From: Methylobacterium sp. CB376
GTDB taxonomy: Bacteria; Pseudomonadota; Alphaproteobacteria; Rhizobiales; Beijerinckiaceae
Direction: 5' to 3'
Assembly: GCF_029714205.1 (NCBI RefSeq)
Contig: NZ_CP121648.1
Location: forward strand, 6,450,501 to 6,514,500
Length of the DNA: 64,000 nucleotides
Below are positions 30,154 through 37,925 of the stretch, piece by piece. Positions within the stretch are counted from its first letter, which is position 1, and each line of letters starts with the position of its first letter. A program made the translations under genes and the position numbers. The notes under the pieces were generated by a model. That model did no database searches and was not told the origin of the DNA. It saw only the letters and a program-made list of their open reading frames with translations.

Positions 30154-31125
30154 TCCGCTCGTGGGGAGCGAGGAAGGCGTTCAATGGCGACGAAGGCGCG
30201 ACGGGCGTTCACCCCCGAATTCAAGCGCGAGGCGGTGGCCCTCCTGGAGAGCAGCGGGCGCCCGCAGATGCAGATCGCGGCGGAACTTGGCATCCAGCCC
30301 TCGATGCTGCGCAACTGGCGCGCTGTTCTCACCGGCGAGGCGCCCCGCTCGCGGGCGGCCGCTCCGGCAGCACAGCCCTCCTCACCCGTGGCCTCACCCG
30401 CCGAGCAGGCTGCTGAGATCGCCTCGCCCCGCATGCACGCGGCTTTGCGTGCCGAGGGCCGGGGCGTCAGCCGTGGTCGCATCGAGCGGCTCATGCGGCG
30501 ACACGGCATCCGCGCCACGGCGGCAGGCCGCGACCGGCCCGGCACGACCGACAGCCGTCACGGCCTGCCGGTTGCCCCCAACCTGCTCGAGCAGCGCTTC
30601 ACCGCCTCGGCTCCCAACCAGATCTGGCTGGCGGACATCACCTACGTGCCACCGGTGAGGGCTGGCTCTCCCTCGCCGCCGTTCTCGATCTCGCGACGCG
30701 CAAGGTCGCGGGCTGGGCGATGCGCGAGCATCTCCGCACGGAGCTGGCAGCAGCCGCTCTCCTGATGGCCGTTCAGCGGCAGCGCCCCGCGCCGGGGCTG
30801 ATCCAACACACCGACCGCGGCTGCCAATATGCGTCGGGAGAGTACCGGCGGCTCCTGGACGCGGCAGGCCTCAAGGCCTCCATGAGCCGACGTGGCAACG
30901 GCCTGGACAACGCACCGATGGAGAGCTTCTTCCACACGCTTAAGGTCGAGCTCGTCCATCAGCGCCGCTGGGCAACCCGGGACGAGGCGCGGCGCGAGCT
31001 CTTCTCCGACAGCGAGGGCTACGCCAATCGGCAACGGATCCACTCGGCCCTCGGATATACGACACCCGAGCAGGCCGAGCGGCAGATGGTGAGCTAACTG
31101 CGTCCACCGAAACGCTGGAGGATCA
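30122..31125 (+). mobile_element. Degenerate IS3-family insertion sequence
   Basis: Imperfect terminal inverted repeats begin TGACCCTCCCTCGAGTTGG at the left and, read inward on the other strand, TGATCCTCCAGCGTTTCGG at the right; both end GGTGGACGC. The element is 1004 bp, shorter than the usual 1.2-1.3 kb, because the orfA/orfB junction is deleted. Flanking bases (GG before, TCCCGG after) show no target duplication, and the interrupted kinase does not resume on the right. Confidence 0.85.
30184..31097 (+). pseudogene. IS3-family transposase remnant (orfA/orfB fused and frameshifted)
   Basis: OrfA-like start MATKARRAFTPEFKREAVAL with a helix-turn-helix (MQIAAELGIQPSMLRNWR). After ~80 residues it jumps directly to the middle of OrfB (SPRMHAALRAEGRGVSRGRI, LMRRHGIRA), so the leucine zipper and OrfB N-terminus are deleted. 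Near 30650, after LADITYVP, a single missing base shifts the frame. The remaining catalytic part resumes at MREHLRTELAAAALL with HTDRGCQYAS and DNAPMESFFHTLKVE, which carry the second Asp and the Glu of the DDE triad. Not functional in cis. Confidence 0.85.
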
Positions 31126-31554
31126 TCCCGGGTGACCGGCGAACGGAACCCCGTGCGGATCCTGTCTCGACGCAGCGGCGCGGGCGCTTTCCGGCGGCGA
31201 AGCGCCGGACCGGACGACGGCGCCGGTCCCGCCGCCCGGAACCAGCGGGCCGGACGGCAACCATCTCACCCAGGGTCGGCACGGCAAGCGATCCGGATTC
31301 TCGGGCAGATCCGACTCGATCATGGCCCATTCACCAAGCGTTCACCCGGCTCGATGATGCCTGAACGTGCATTCGTGCTGCCGGTGCGCCGCGAGGACGA
31401 TGCCGCCTCCGGCGATCTGGGCATGGACCTGAAGTCGGATTATATTTACCTTTGGTCATCTCCCTGCGCGAAGGGCGTGCGGAGCCGAATGAAGCACGCT
31501 CCAGCCGTTCGGAACGGGCTGTCCCCGTCGCGAACGAGGATCGGGAGTTACGAC
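31126..31554. other. Spacer between the IS and the GT-D/methyltransferase gene
   Basis: No gene is seen. An AT-richer stretch near 31436-31455 (GGATTATATTTACC) could be promoter sequence. An in-frame ATG at 31489 is an alternative start for the next gene. Confidence 0.4.
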
Positions 31555-33543
31555 GTGACCGCCGCCCAGCGCTTCGAGAGAGCCGTGTCCCTCATGCACG
31601 CGGGAGAGCATCGCGCCTCCCTCGACATCGCGGACGCCCTCCTCTCCGAGAATCCTCGCGATGCGCGCGCCAATCTGCTGTCCGCCCGCATGCTGCACAT
31701 CGCGGGCCGCCACGCCGAGGCGCGGCGGCGGCTCGACGGCATCGCGGTCGAGGGCCATCCCGAGCGCGAACGCCTGGAGAACGATATCCGGGTGATGCGG
31801 GAATTCGGCCTGTTCCAGGAGGCCTTCCCGCGCGACGCGGCGATCGGAATGGCGCGCGCGCGCGAGCGCGCTCCGGCGCACCTGCGAGCGGGCGCCGTCG
31901 CCGACGCGATCGCCGCCGCGCTCCGCGAGCGGCGGGGCTTCAGCCTGATCCGCATCGGCGACGGCGAAGGCGCGTTCGTCTCCCTCGGCGCCGAGGACGA
32001 GGCGCGCTTCGCGGCCCTCTACGCCCACAACCGGCGCGATCGGGCCCAGATCTGGTTCGGGGGCGCCGTCGACCCCAACGCGGATCCGTGGATCTCGCAG
32101 GCCAGGACGATCACGGACGCGATCGCCGAAGCGGACATCGTGGGTCTGCCCTACCCGAGCTGGCTGGAGCACGAATACCGCATCGCCAGCATCACGGGCA
32201 TCTCCGCGCTCACCAACGCGCTGCGCGCGTCCCGGGCAACCAACGGGCACACGTGCACGCAGCTGATCCATGTCGAACTGCACAATGCCGGCCTGATCCA
32301 AGACCTGCTGCGAGGGCAGAGGACAATCGGGCTGATCTCCTGCCACCAGGAATTGACTCGGTTGCTCCCCGAGGCGTTCGGCATCGCGGACATCGAGTTT
32401 CACCACGTCCCGGGGGAGAAGGGACACGACCACCTGCTGCCGGACTCGGCGACGCGGGGCGAGCATTGGCCGACCCGCTTCCGCCAGATCATGGCCGATT
32501 TGTCCTCGCGGTCTCTTCACGGCAGGCTGTTCGTCGTGGCGGCCGGCATCCTCGGCAAGTTCTACTGCAACCAGATCCGCCGAGCCGGCGGCGTTGCGGT
32601 CGATCTGGGCTCGATCGCCGACGGCTGGGTCGGCATCGTCTCGCGCCCGGGCATGTCGGCCGACCTTCACCTGTCCCGGACCGCGCGCCCGAGCGCCCCG
32701 CCGAACGACCCGCCGAGCGATCTGGCGCTCGGGGCTTTCGTGCGGGACATCCTGGAAAGCGGGAGCAAGACCGCGCTGGACGGATCCTTCGTGGCCGAGG
32801 TCGGCGATCTGGTCGACCAGCACTCCACGCGCATCATGGCGCCGGAGGAGATGCTGGCCGAAGCCTACCAACCGGACCGACGCCGCCTGCTCGATTACCG
32901 GTGCGGAACGGGCGGCTGGCGGCAGGCGATCGAGGGAATGGGCTACGCGTGGCGCGGCGTGAACTATCTCGCGGGCATGGCCGAAGGCGTCCGCGCCGAA
33001 GCCCGTGCCGAGACGGGCATCGATTTCTACGATGGAACGGCGCTCCCTTACCCCGATTCATCCTTCGACGTCGTCTTCTCGTTTCAAGTCTTCGAGCACG
33101 TTCACGTCCCTCGCGCAGCGCTGTCGGAGATCGCGCGCGTCCTCAAGCCCGGCGGGCGCCTGATCGGATCCGTCAGCTATCTCGAGCAGTTTCATGACTA
33201 TTCCACCTTCAATTTTACTCCATATGGATTGAAATTGGCAGCGCAAAGCGCCGGACTGCGTCTGTCCCGGGTCTATCCGAGCTACGATGTTTTCACCTGG
33301 ATGGGACGGCGGCTTCTGATCGTCACCAGGAGCCGGGACGACAACAAGCTGTCGGCCATGCTGTCACGAGAAAACGTCATTCATGAAGAGTTTCTGAAAT
33401 ACGGCGCTCGCATGGGACACACGCCGGCGGAGATCAACCTGATACGGCTGATGTTCTCGGCACACTTCTCGTTTCTCATCACGAAGCCCGACCGTGGAGG
33501 CGGCTCCCACGACGCGGATGGGGATGCTTCACGATCGCGGTGA
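31555..33543 (+). CDS. GT-D-fold glycosyltransferase fused to a SAM-dependent methyltransferase
   Basis: A 662-residue multidomain protein. Residues 1-90 form a TPR-like helical part (AQRFERAVSLMHAGEHRASL, ADALLSENPRDARANLLSAR). Residues ~120-390 carry the GT-D hallmark FSLIRIGDGEGAF near 130 and later LIGLISCHQEL-type strands, matching the GT-D (DUF1792-like) glycosyltransferase domain. From ~435 a class I methyltransferase follows (LLDYRCGTGGW, FDVVFSFQVFEHVH, EIARVLKPGGRLIGSV). The methyltransferase glycine motif is degenerate (DYRCGTG for DxGxGxG). GTG 31555 was chosen for its GGGAG RBS; ATG 31489 is possible. Probable role: modification of a surface glycan. Its substrate is unknown. Confidence 0.75.
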   Translation: MTAAQRFERAVSLMHAGEHRASLDIADALLSENPRDARANLLSARMLHIAGRHAEARRRLDGIAVEGHPERERLENDIRVMREFGLFQEAFPRDAAIGMARARERAPAHLRAGAVADAIAAALRERRGFSLIRIGDGEGAFVSLGAEDEARFAALYAHNRRDRAQIWFGGAVDPNADPWISQARTITDAIAEADIVGLPYPSWLEHEYRIASITGISALTNALRASRATNGHTCTQLIHVELHNAGLIQDLLRGQRTIGLISCHQELTRLLPEAFGIADIEFHHVPGEKGHDHLLPDSATRGEHWPTRFRQIMADLSSRSLHGRLFVVAAGILGKFYCNQIRRAGGVAVDLGSIADGWVGIVSRPGMSADLHLSRTARPSAPPNDPPSDLALGAFVRDILESGSKTALDGSFVAEVGDLVDQHSTRIMAPEEMLAEAYQPDRRRLLDYRCGTGGWRQAIEGMGYAWRGVNYLAGMAEGVRAEARAETGIDFYDGTALPYPDSSFDVVFSFQVFEHVHVPRAALSEIARVLKPGGRLIGSVSYLEQFHDYSTFNFTPYGLKLAAQSAGLRLSRVYPSYDVFTWMGRRLLIVTRSRDDNKLSAMLSRENVIHEEFLKYGARMGHTPAEINLIRLMFSAHFSFLITKPDRGGGSHDADGDASRSR

Positions 33544-33579
33544 TGCGGGATCCGCTTCGATCAAGCGGAGCCCGGATCA
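33541..33579. repeat. Palindrome between convergent genes
   Basis: Left arm 33541-33557 and right arm 33563-33579 pair at 15 of 17 positions around CGATC. It includes the stop codons of both convergent neighbours. It is the same family as the perfect palindrome at 4264-4302 (core GGGATCCGCTT). It could act as a bidirectional terminator. Confidence 0.75.
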
Positions 33580-34206
33580 CTGGTCGGACCAGGGATCGTA
33601 GGCGGCCGGCCGGCCCGCGCGCAGCAGCAGCACGGGCCGGGCGCTCCGCTCGAAGCCGTCCACCGGGCGCGTCCAGGCCTCCGGCCCGGCCCCGTCCTCC
33701 TCGTAGAAGTCGAGGGGCCGCGGCCCCGCCAGCCTCCGGGCCGGCCCCTGGTGCCGGCGCGCCACGAGCCCGCCCCCGCCCTCCTCGATCACGATGCGGG
33801 TGCGGCCCAGGCCCTCGCGGCCGACCAGGGCGAAGAGGGTCGCGGCGTTGCGCACGCTCAGGCGCACGCAGCCGTGGGAGGCGCGGCGGCCGAGCGCGCG
33901 GCCGTGGCTCGTCCCGTGGATGGCGTGGCCCGCCTGCGTGAAGAAGAGCGAGAAGGGCATGGGCGCGTCGTCCCACTCCCGCGAGACGTGCTGCCGCTCC
34001 ATCCGGAAGGGACGGAACGACCCGCTCGGGGTCTCGTGGGCCGGCAGGCCGGTCGAGACCGGCCACAGGTAGCGGGGCTGCCCGTCGACGCTCACCGCCA
34101 TGCGCTGGGCGGTCTTGTCGATCCGGATCGTCACCTCGGCCCGGGCGGCCGAGAGCAGGCCCATCAGGAGGAGACTCGACAGGAGAACCAGGAGGCGGGG
34201 ACGCAT
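33577..34206 (-). CDS. L,D-transpeptidase (YkuD family)
   Basis: A 209-residue periplasmic enzyme. Signal peptide MRPRLLVLLSSLLLMGLLSA with cleavage after ARA, then the YkuD domain (IRIDKTAQRMAVSVDGQPRY, PVSTGLPAHETPSGSFRPFR). The catalytic motif is HGTSHGRALGRRASHGCVRLS, with the active-site Cys and preceding His. The family makes 3-3 peptidoglycan cross-links or attaches proteins to peptidoglycan. The C-terminal ~70 residues after ARRHQGP extend beyond the catalytic fold. Start ATG 34206 was chosen because the signal peptide begins there. Confidence 0.92.
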   Translation of the reverse strand: MRPRLLVLLSSLLLMGLLSAARAEVTIRIDKTAQRMAVSVDGQPRYLWPVSTGLPAHETPSGSFRPFRMERQHVSREWDDAPMPFSLFFTQAGHAIHGTSHGRALGRRASHGCVRLSVRNAATLFALVGREGLGRTRIVIEEGGGGLVARRHQGPARRLAGPRPLDFYEEDGAGPEAWTRPVDGFERSARPVLLLRAGRPAAYDPWSDQ

Positions 34207-34302
34207 GGCTGACCTCGGCAGGGGGCCGCGGTATGACGGTCTTCCCCGGCCCCCGGTTCCCGGCAATCCGCATCGCGCCCGGATGCGGCGCCTCGCCCCG
34301 GC

Positions 34303-34434
34303 TCAGGGCGCGTCGCCCCGGGCGAGCAGGATCTCCGTCATGCGCTCCTGCTCGGCGTCGCGCAGCGCCGCGATCCGCGCCGCCTGCTCGACCCGCGCGA
34401 CCTCCTCCGCCTCCTCGTCGTGCTGGTCCGCCAT
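34303..34434 (-). CDS. Very small acidic helical protein
   Basis: A 43-residue product, MADQHDEEAEEVARVEQAAR followed by more charged helix and ending LLARGDAP. It lies 96 nt upstream of the L,D-transpeptidase on the same strand. No family is recognised and its reality rests on composition only. Confidence 0.35.
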   Translation of the reverse strand: MADQHDEEAEEVARVEQAARIAALRDAEQERMTEILLARGDAP

Positions 34435-34520
34435 CCGGCTCCTCCGCTCCCAGGCTCGCCGGGGGGCCGTCGGCCCGCCTCCTGCGAGAACATAAAGAGA
34501 ACAGATGGAGCGTCGGGCGG

Positions 34521-34628
34521 CGGCCCGCAAGCGGCCCGTCGCGTGGGCGCGTTGGGCGACAGCCCGCAGGCGGCCCGTCGCGTGGGTGGTTGGGCGGCGG
34601 CCCGCAGGCGGTCCGCCGCCCGGGCGCG
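34521..34628. repeat. 38/39-bp intergenic tandem repeat
   Basis: About 2.8 copies of a unit beginning CGGCCCGCAAGCGGCCCGTC (34521-34559, 34560-34597, 34598-34628). The last copy is more diverged. It ends at the stop codon of the next minus-strand gene. Confidence 0.8.
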
Positions 34629-34895
34629 TCAGCCGCACATCCGGCGGTAGCGGCGGCAATTGCCGGCGCCCTGCTCGCCGAGTTCCTCCTTGTGCAGGCA
34701 GGCCTGCCGCAATTCGCGGCACATGCCGCGGCGGCGCCCGCCCTCCTCGGAATAGCCGCGGCGATAGCCGGGCGGGCCGCGGCCGTCGTCGATGCGCACG
34801 CCGCCCGGCCCGATCGAGAGGCCCTGGGCGAGACTCGCCCCCGGGCCGGCGATGATGGTGGAGAACGCAACCACTCCGAGCAGGAACCGTCTCAT
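34629..34895 (-). CDS. Small exported cysteine-containing protein
   Basis: An 88-residue protein with signal peptide MRRFLLGVVAFSTIIAGPGA (cleavage after SLA). A mature part with GLSIGPGGVRIDDGRGPPGY and a basic C-terminus follows, with four cysteines (MCREL, QACLHK, GNCRRY, RMCG), likely two disulphides. Upstream on its strand, GGAAA-N17-CGTT (34964-34939) is a weak match to an EcfG-type promoter. Function unknown. Confidence 0.65.
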   Translation of the reverse strand: MRRFLLGVVAFSTIIAGPGASLAQGLSIGPGGVRIDDGRGPPGYRRGYSEEGGRRRGMCRELRQACLHKEELGEQGAGNCRRYRRMCG

Positions 34896-35017
34896 CTCTG
34901 CCCTCCCTAGCGTTTCGCGCGTCGCGCGTGGGCCCTTCAACGCGCGCCCTGCTGGGAAGTTTCCAGGCCGGGCGGGGCCCGGCGAGGTTCGAGGACGGAG
35001 CCTTTCGCCCGCCGGGA

Positions 35018-35317
35018 TCAGGCGGCCCGGCGCGGCGTCAGCAGGGCCGCGACCTCGCTCCAGCCGCGCAGGACGCCGTAGAGAAGGGCCGGCCAGGCGA
35101 AGAGCACCACGGCGGCGGGCAGGGACCAGTGCCACCCCACCACCGCCCCGAGGATGCCGGCCACCGATCCCACGTAGCGGAAATAGAAGAACGGGATCGC
35201 CACCAGGAAGGCGAGCGGCCAGGGCAGGCCCAGGACCTGGATCAGCCCGGCCTGCACGGCCAGCAGGTTGGTCACCCCCATGACGAGGAAGACCCCGAAG
35301 GCCAGCTTCTGCTGCAT
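35018..35317 (-). CDS. Small polytopic membrane protein
   Basis: A 99-residue protein with three hydrophobic helices: LAFGVFLVMGVTNLLAVQAG, a second around PWPLAFLVAIPFFYF with VGSVAGILGAVVGW, and AAVVLFAWPALLYGVL. The C-terminus is basic. It is predicted to lie in the inner membrane. It is not assigned to a family, and no partner is apparent in the neighbourhood. Confidence 0.6.
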   Translation of the reverse strand: MQQKLAFGVFLVMGVTNLLAVQAGLIQVLGLPWPLAFLVAIPFFYFRYVGSVAGILGAVVGWHWSLPAAVVLFAWPALLYGVLRGWSEVAALLTPRRAA

Positions 35318-35495
35318 CCCACCCCCCGTGGCCGATTCGCGCGCGGCCCTTATCTTGGTGCAGAGAGCACGGCCCGGTCCGCGGGGCAAGCGGAGGCGGG
35401 CGCTCCGCCGCCGGTGCGGGTGCCGGCGAACCCGGAGCGTGTCTTTAGGGTTGGTTGAGGGACGGGCCGCATGGTGGCCCGGTGGAGGGTCGGTC

Positions 35496-35804
35496 ATGGC
35501 CATAACGGGTCGCTTCAACTTCCGCCGCACCCTGACCGGCAAGCTGGTGCTGCAGGTCGAGGCCGTCCGCCCGGGCTGGTGGCCCTTCGGCAAGACCTCG
35601 TCGCCGGGCCATGTCTGGCGCGACGCCACCATGGCGGACCTCGCGGCGATCGAGCTCCAGCCGCTGCTCAACCTGCGCGGCAATCCGGGCTACACGCCCC
35701 GCAGCCCGGTGATCTTCATGATGCACCCGGACAAGCCGGCCACCCCGCCGAGCGCCGAGGTGGTCACCCTCGCCTCCCACCGGGCCGCGAGCCAAGGGAG
35801 CTGA
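35496..35804 (+). CDS. Hypothetical protein
   Basis: A 102-residue cytoplasmic-looking protein starting MAITGRFNFRRTLTGKLVLQ, with tryptophan-rich PGWWPFGK and a ridge of polar residues (HVWRDATMADLAAIELQPLL). No signal peptide or membrane helix. The ATG at 35496 was chosen because the codons before it look non-coding. It resembles a short conserved Rhizobiales protein in tone, but I cannot name a family. Confidence 0.5.
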   Translation: MAITGRFNFRRTLTGKLVLQVEAVRPGWWPFGKTSSPGHVWRDATMADLAAIELQPLLNLRGNPGYTPRSPVIFMMHPDKPATPPSAEVVTLASHRAASQGS

Positions 35805-35904
35805 GGGCGCGGGCCGAGGCGCGGCCGAGCGCAACGCCGGCGGGGCTGCGGTGTTGTTGGGGACCGGCCGACGGAGCCGCGATCGCCCGGAGGGACACGC
35901 CCAC

Positions 35905-36189
35905 ATGGTCATGACTTCCGTGAACCAGGCCGTCATCGAGACCCTGTCGCGCCAGATCGTCGGCGCCTATCTGGCCGCCGCGGGCCAGGCCGACACGGCG
36001 AGCCGGACGAGGCTGATCGAGGAGGTGGCCCACGCCCTCGCGGCGCCGGTGGGCCGCCGCGCCCTGGCCGAGGAGGGGCCGGACGAGGTCAACGCCGCCC
36101 TGGCCGACTGGGAGGCGCGGGAGGGCCGCCCGTTCGGTCTCAGGCTGATCGAGATCGATCAGGCCCAGGCCACCGTCACCATGGCCTGA
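35905..36189 (+). CDS. Hypothetical small helical protein
   Basis: A 94-residue protein with a good RBS (CGGAGGGA at 35888) before ATG 35905. It is mostly helical and acidic (NQAVIETLSRQIVGAYLAAA, SRTRLIEEVAHALAAPVG). No motif recognised. It lies 100 nt after the preceding hypothetical gene in the same direction, and a small hairpin (GGTCATG/CATGACC, 36198-36214) follows its stop. Confidence 0.55.
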   Translation: MVMTSVNQAVIETLSRQIVGAYLAAAGQADTASRTRLIEEVAHALAAPVGRRALAEEGPDEVNAALADWEAREGRPFGLRLIEIDQAQATVTMA

Positions 36190-36223
36190 CAGCGGCGGTC
36201 ATGTCCCATGACCGTTCCCACGA

Positions 36224-36290
36224 CCGTCGATCCTCTCGCAGTCCCGGCACGCGCCAATCGCGCGTGCCGGGACTGCGAGAGGATCGACGG
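36224..36290. repeat. Long perfect palindrome (31-bp arms)
   Basis: Left arm 36224-36254 (starting CCGTCGATCCTCTCGCAGTC) is perfectly complementary to 36260-36290 around the 5-nt loop CAATC. It lies between convergent genes. A perfect 31-bp stem is stronger than needed for termination and suggests a recently formed or mobile palindromic element. Confidence 0.85.
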
Positions 36291-36362
36291 CCCGATGCGT
36301 CCGCATCCTGGGCCGTCCGGACGGATCGGCGCCGGATCCGAACAGGCCGCGCGGAACCCGGA

Positions 36363-37094
36363 TCAGGCGCCCGCGCAGTCCAGCAGGAGGCGGGCGGTGG
36401 CCTCGGGCGCGCTCACCATGGCGTCGTGCCCCGTCGCGAGGTCGGCGAAGCGCCAGCCCGGCTGGCGCCGGACCCACTCCTTCACGCCGTCGAGGGCCGG
36501 GTAGGTGGGGGCGGTGCAATCCACGTAGGTGCGCGGCAGCCCGTTGCCGACCGGGTTGCGCAGGACGAGCGGGCTCTCGTAGGTGCCGAGCGGGTGGGGC
36601 GTCAGGCGCCGGGCGAGCCAGGCGGCGTCGGCGGGATCGAACACCCCGAAGGCCTCGGGGGGCGGCACCGGCAGGCTCACGCCCCCGCTCGTCTCGGCGG
36701 CGGCCCGGCGCCGGGCGGCGGCGAGGTCCGGCGGCACCGCGTCGAAGGGCGCGCGCCCGGGCTCGACCAGCATCGCGTCGAGGAGGACGAGGTGGCGGAT
36801 CCGCTCCGGCATCGCGTCGGCGACGCCGCTGACCGGGAGCCCGCCGAAGGAATGGCCGACGAGCACGACGTCGTCGAGCTCCTCCGCGACGATCAGGCCC
36901 GCCACGTCCCGCACGAAGGTGTCGAGGGTGACGGCGCGGGAGAGGAGATGCGCCCGCTCGCCGAGCCCGGTGCAGGTCGGGGCGAAGACGCGGTGGCCCC
37001 GCCCGCGCAGCAGGTCGGCCACCCGCCGCCAGCACCAGCCGCCGTGCCACGCCCCGTGCACCAGCACGAAGGCCGGTCGCTCCCGCTCCGCCAT
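36363..37094 (-). CDS. Alpha/beta hydrolase (esterase-like)
   Basis: A 243-residue cytoplasmic enzyme. The N-terminal FVLVHGAWHGGWCWRRVADL contains the oxyanion-hole HG. The nucleophile elbow is VGHSFGG, and the C-terminal histidine is in LATGHDAMVSAPE. It resembles the salicylate esterase/hydroxynitrile-lyase-like subgroup with GAWHGGWCW. The substrate is not known. The ATG at 37094 gives the usual short lead before the first strand. No pathway neighbours. Confidence 0.88.
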   Translation of the reverse strand: MAERERPAFVLVHGAWHGGWCWRRVADLLRGRGHRVFAPTCTGLGERAHLLSRAVTLDTFVRDVAGLIVAEELDDVVLVGHSFGGLPVSGVADAMPERIRHLVLLDAMLVEPGRAPFDAVPPDLAAARRRAAAETSGGVSLPVPPPEAFGVFDPADAAWLARRLTPHPLGTYESPLVLRNPVGNGLPRTYVDCTAPTYPALDGVKEWVRRQPGWRFADLATGHDAMVSAPEATARLLLDCAGA

Positions 37095-37196
37095 GCGCCC
37101 CTCCCGGCCGGGGCGGCGCCGCGCCGCCCGGGCCCCACCCAAGCGCGCGCGGCGCCGGAGCGCAAGGCGGGGCGCCCGCGGCGGGCGCAGCCGCCC

Positions 37197-37673
37197 TCAC
37201 TCCTCGTCGGCGGCGGGACGGCTGGCGCGGGCCGCGAGCAGCCGCTCCAGCGCCTGGAACTCGCGCAGGGCGTCGCGGGTGCGGCCCGCCGCGCAGGCGC
37301 CCTCGGCGGCCTGCTTCCACAGCAGCAACTCGTTGAAGGCGGCCTGGCCCGGGGCCGCGCCGATCCGGGCCCGGCGGGCAATCTCGGCCTCCATCAGGGT
37401 GCGGACCTCGTGCCCCGCATTCCGGCACAGGTCGGCCCCGGCCGGCAGGGCGGCCTGGGACACCGGCGGCGTGCTCAGCATCATCAGCCAGAACCCCGCC
37501 GTGGCGAGGCCGAGCGCCGCCGCCGCCGCCCCGAGCGCGGCGCGCAGGCGCCGGCCCATCCGGGCCGGGCGATCCGTCCGCTCGAAGGCCGGGAGCGCCT
37601 CGACGGCCTCGGCGCAGCAATGGGTGTAATGAACCGATCCGTCACAGTGACGGTGAGGCCAAGCAATCTGCAT
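37197..37673 (-). CDS. Membrane-anchored hypothetical protein
   Basis: A 158-residue protein. Residues 1-45 are cytoplasmic with histidines and cysteines (MQIAWPHRHCDGSVHYTHCC), one transmembrane helix follows at about 50-70 (LGAAAAALGLATAGFWLMML), then a helical, probably periplasmic domain (LWKQAAEGACAAGRTRDALR). The HxHC...HxxHCC arrangement near the start could bind a metal; this is speculation from residue spacing. It lies upstream of, and is divergent from, the KaiC-like gene. Confidence 0.55.
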   Translation of the reverse strand: MQIAWPHRHCDGSVHYTHCCAEAVEALPAFERTDRPARMGRRLRAALGAAAAALGLATAGFWLMMLSTPPVSQAALPAGADLCRNAGHEVRTLMEAEIARRARIGAAPGQAAFNELLLWKQAAEGACAAGRTRDALREFQALERLLAARASRPAADEE

Positions 37674-37925
37674 GACACGCCCCTGATCTCGGGCAAGCGC
37701 GGCAGCATTCTGCGTCGCTCGCAATCGGCGTCGTCCGCCTCAATAGCGCCGCTGTGGCGGAAATGATGTGTCCTGGCGCACATTGCGCGGGCATTCGCGC
37801 GTCGTTTGCGCCGTCTAATCCTGGCAAGACTAAAAGTAATCTGGAATACTGAATATCCTGGAGGCCGCGTGCAACCGCAGGCGGCATCTGTTAGGGGGGC
37901 GGCAGGATTCCACCCAGGGGCCGCC

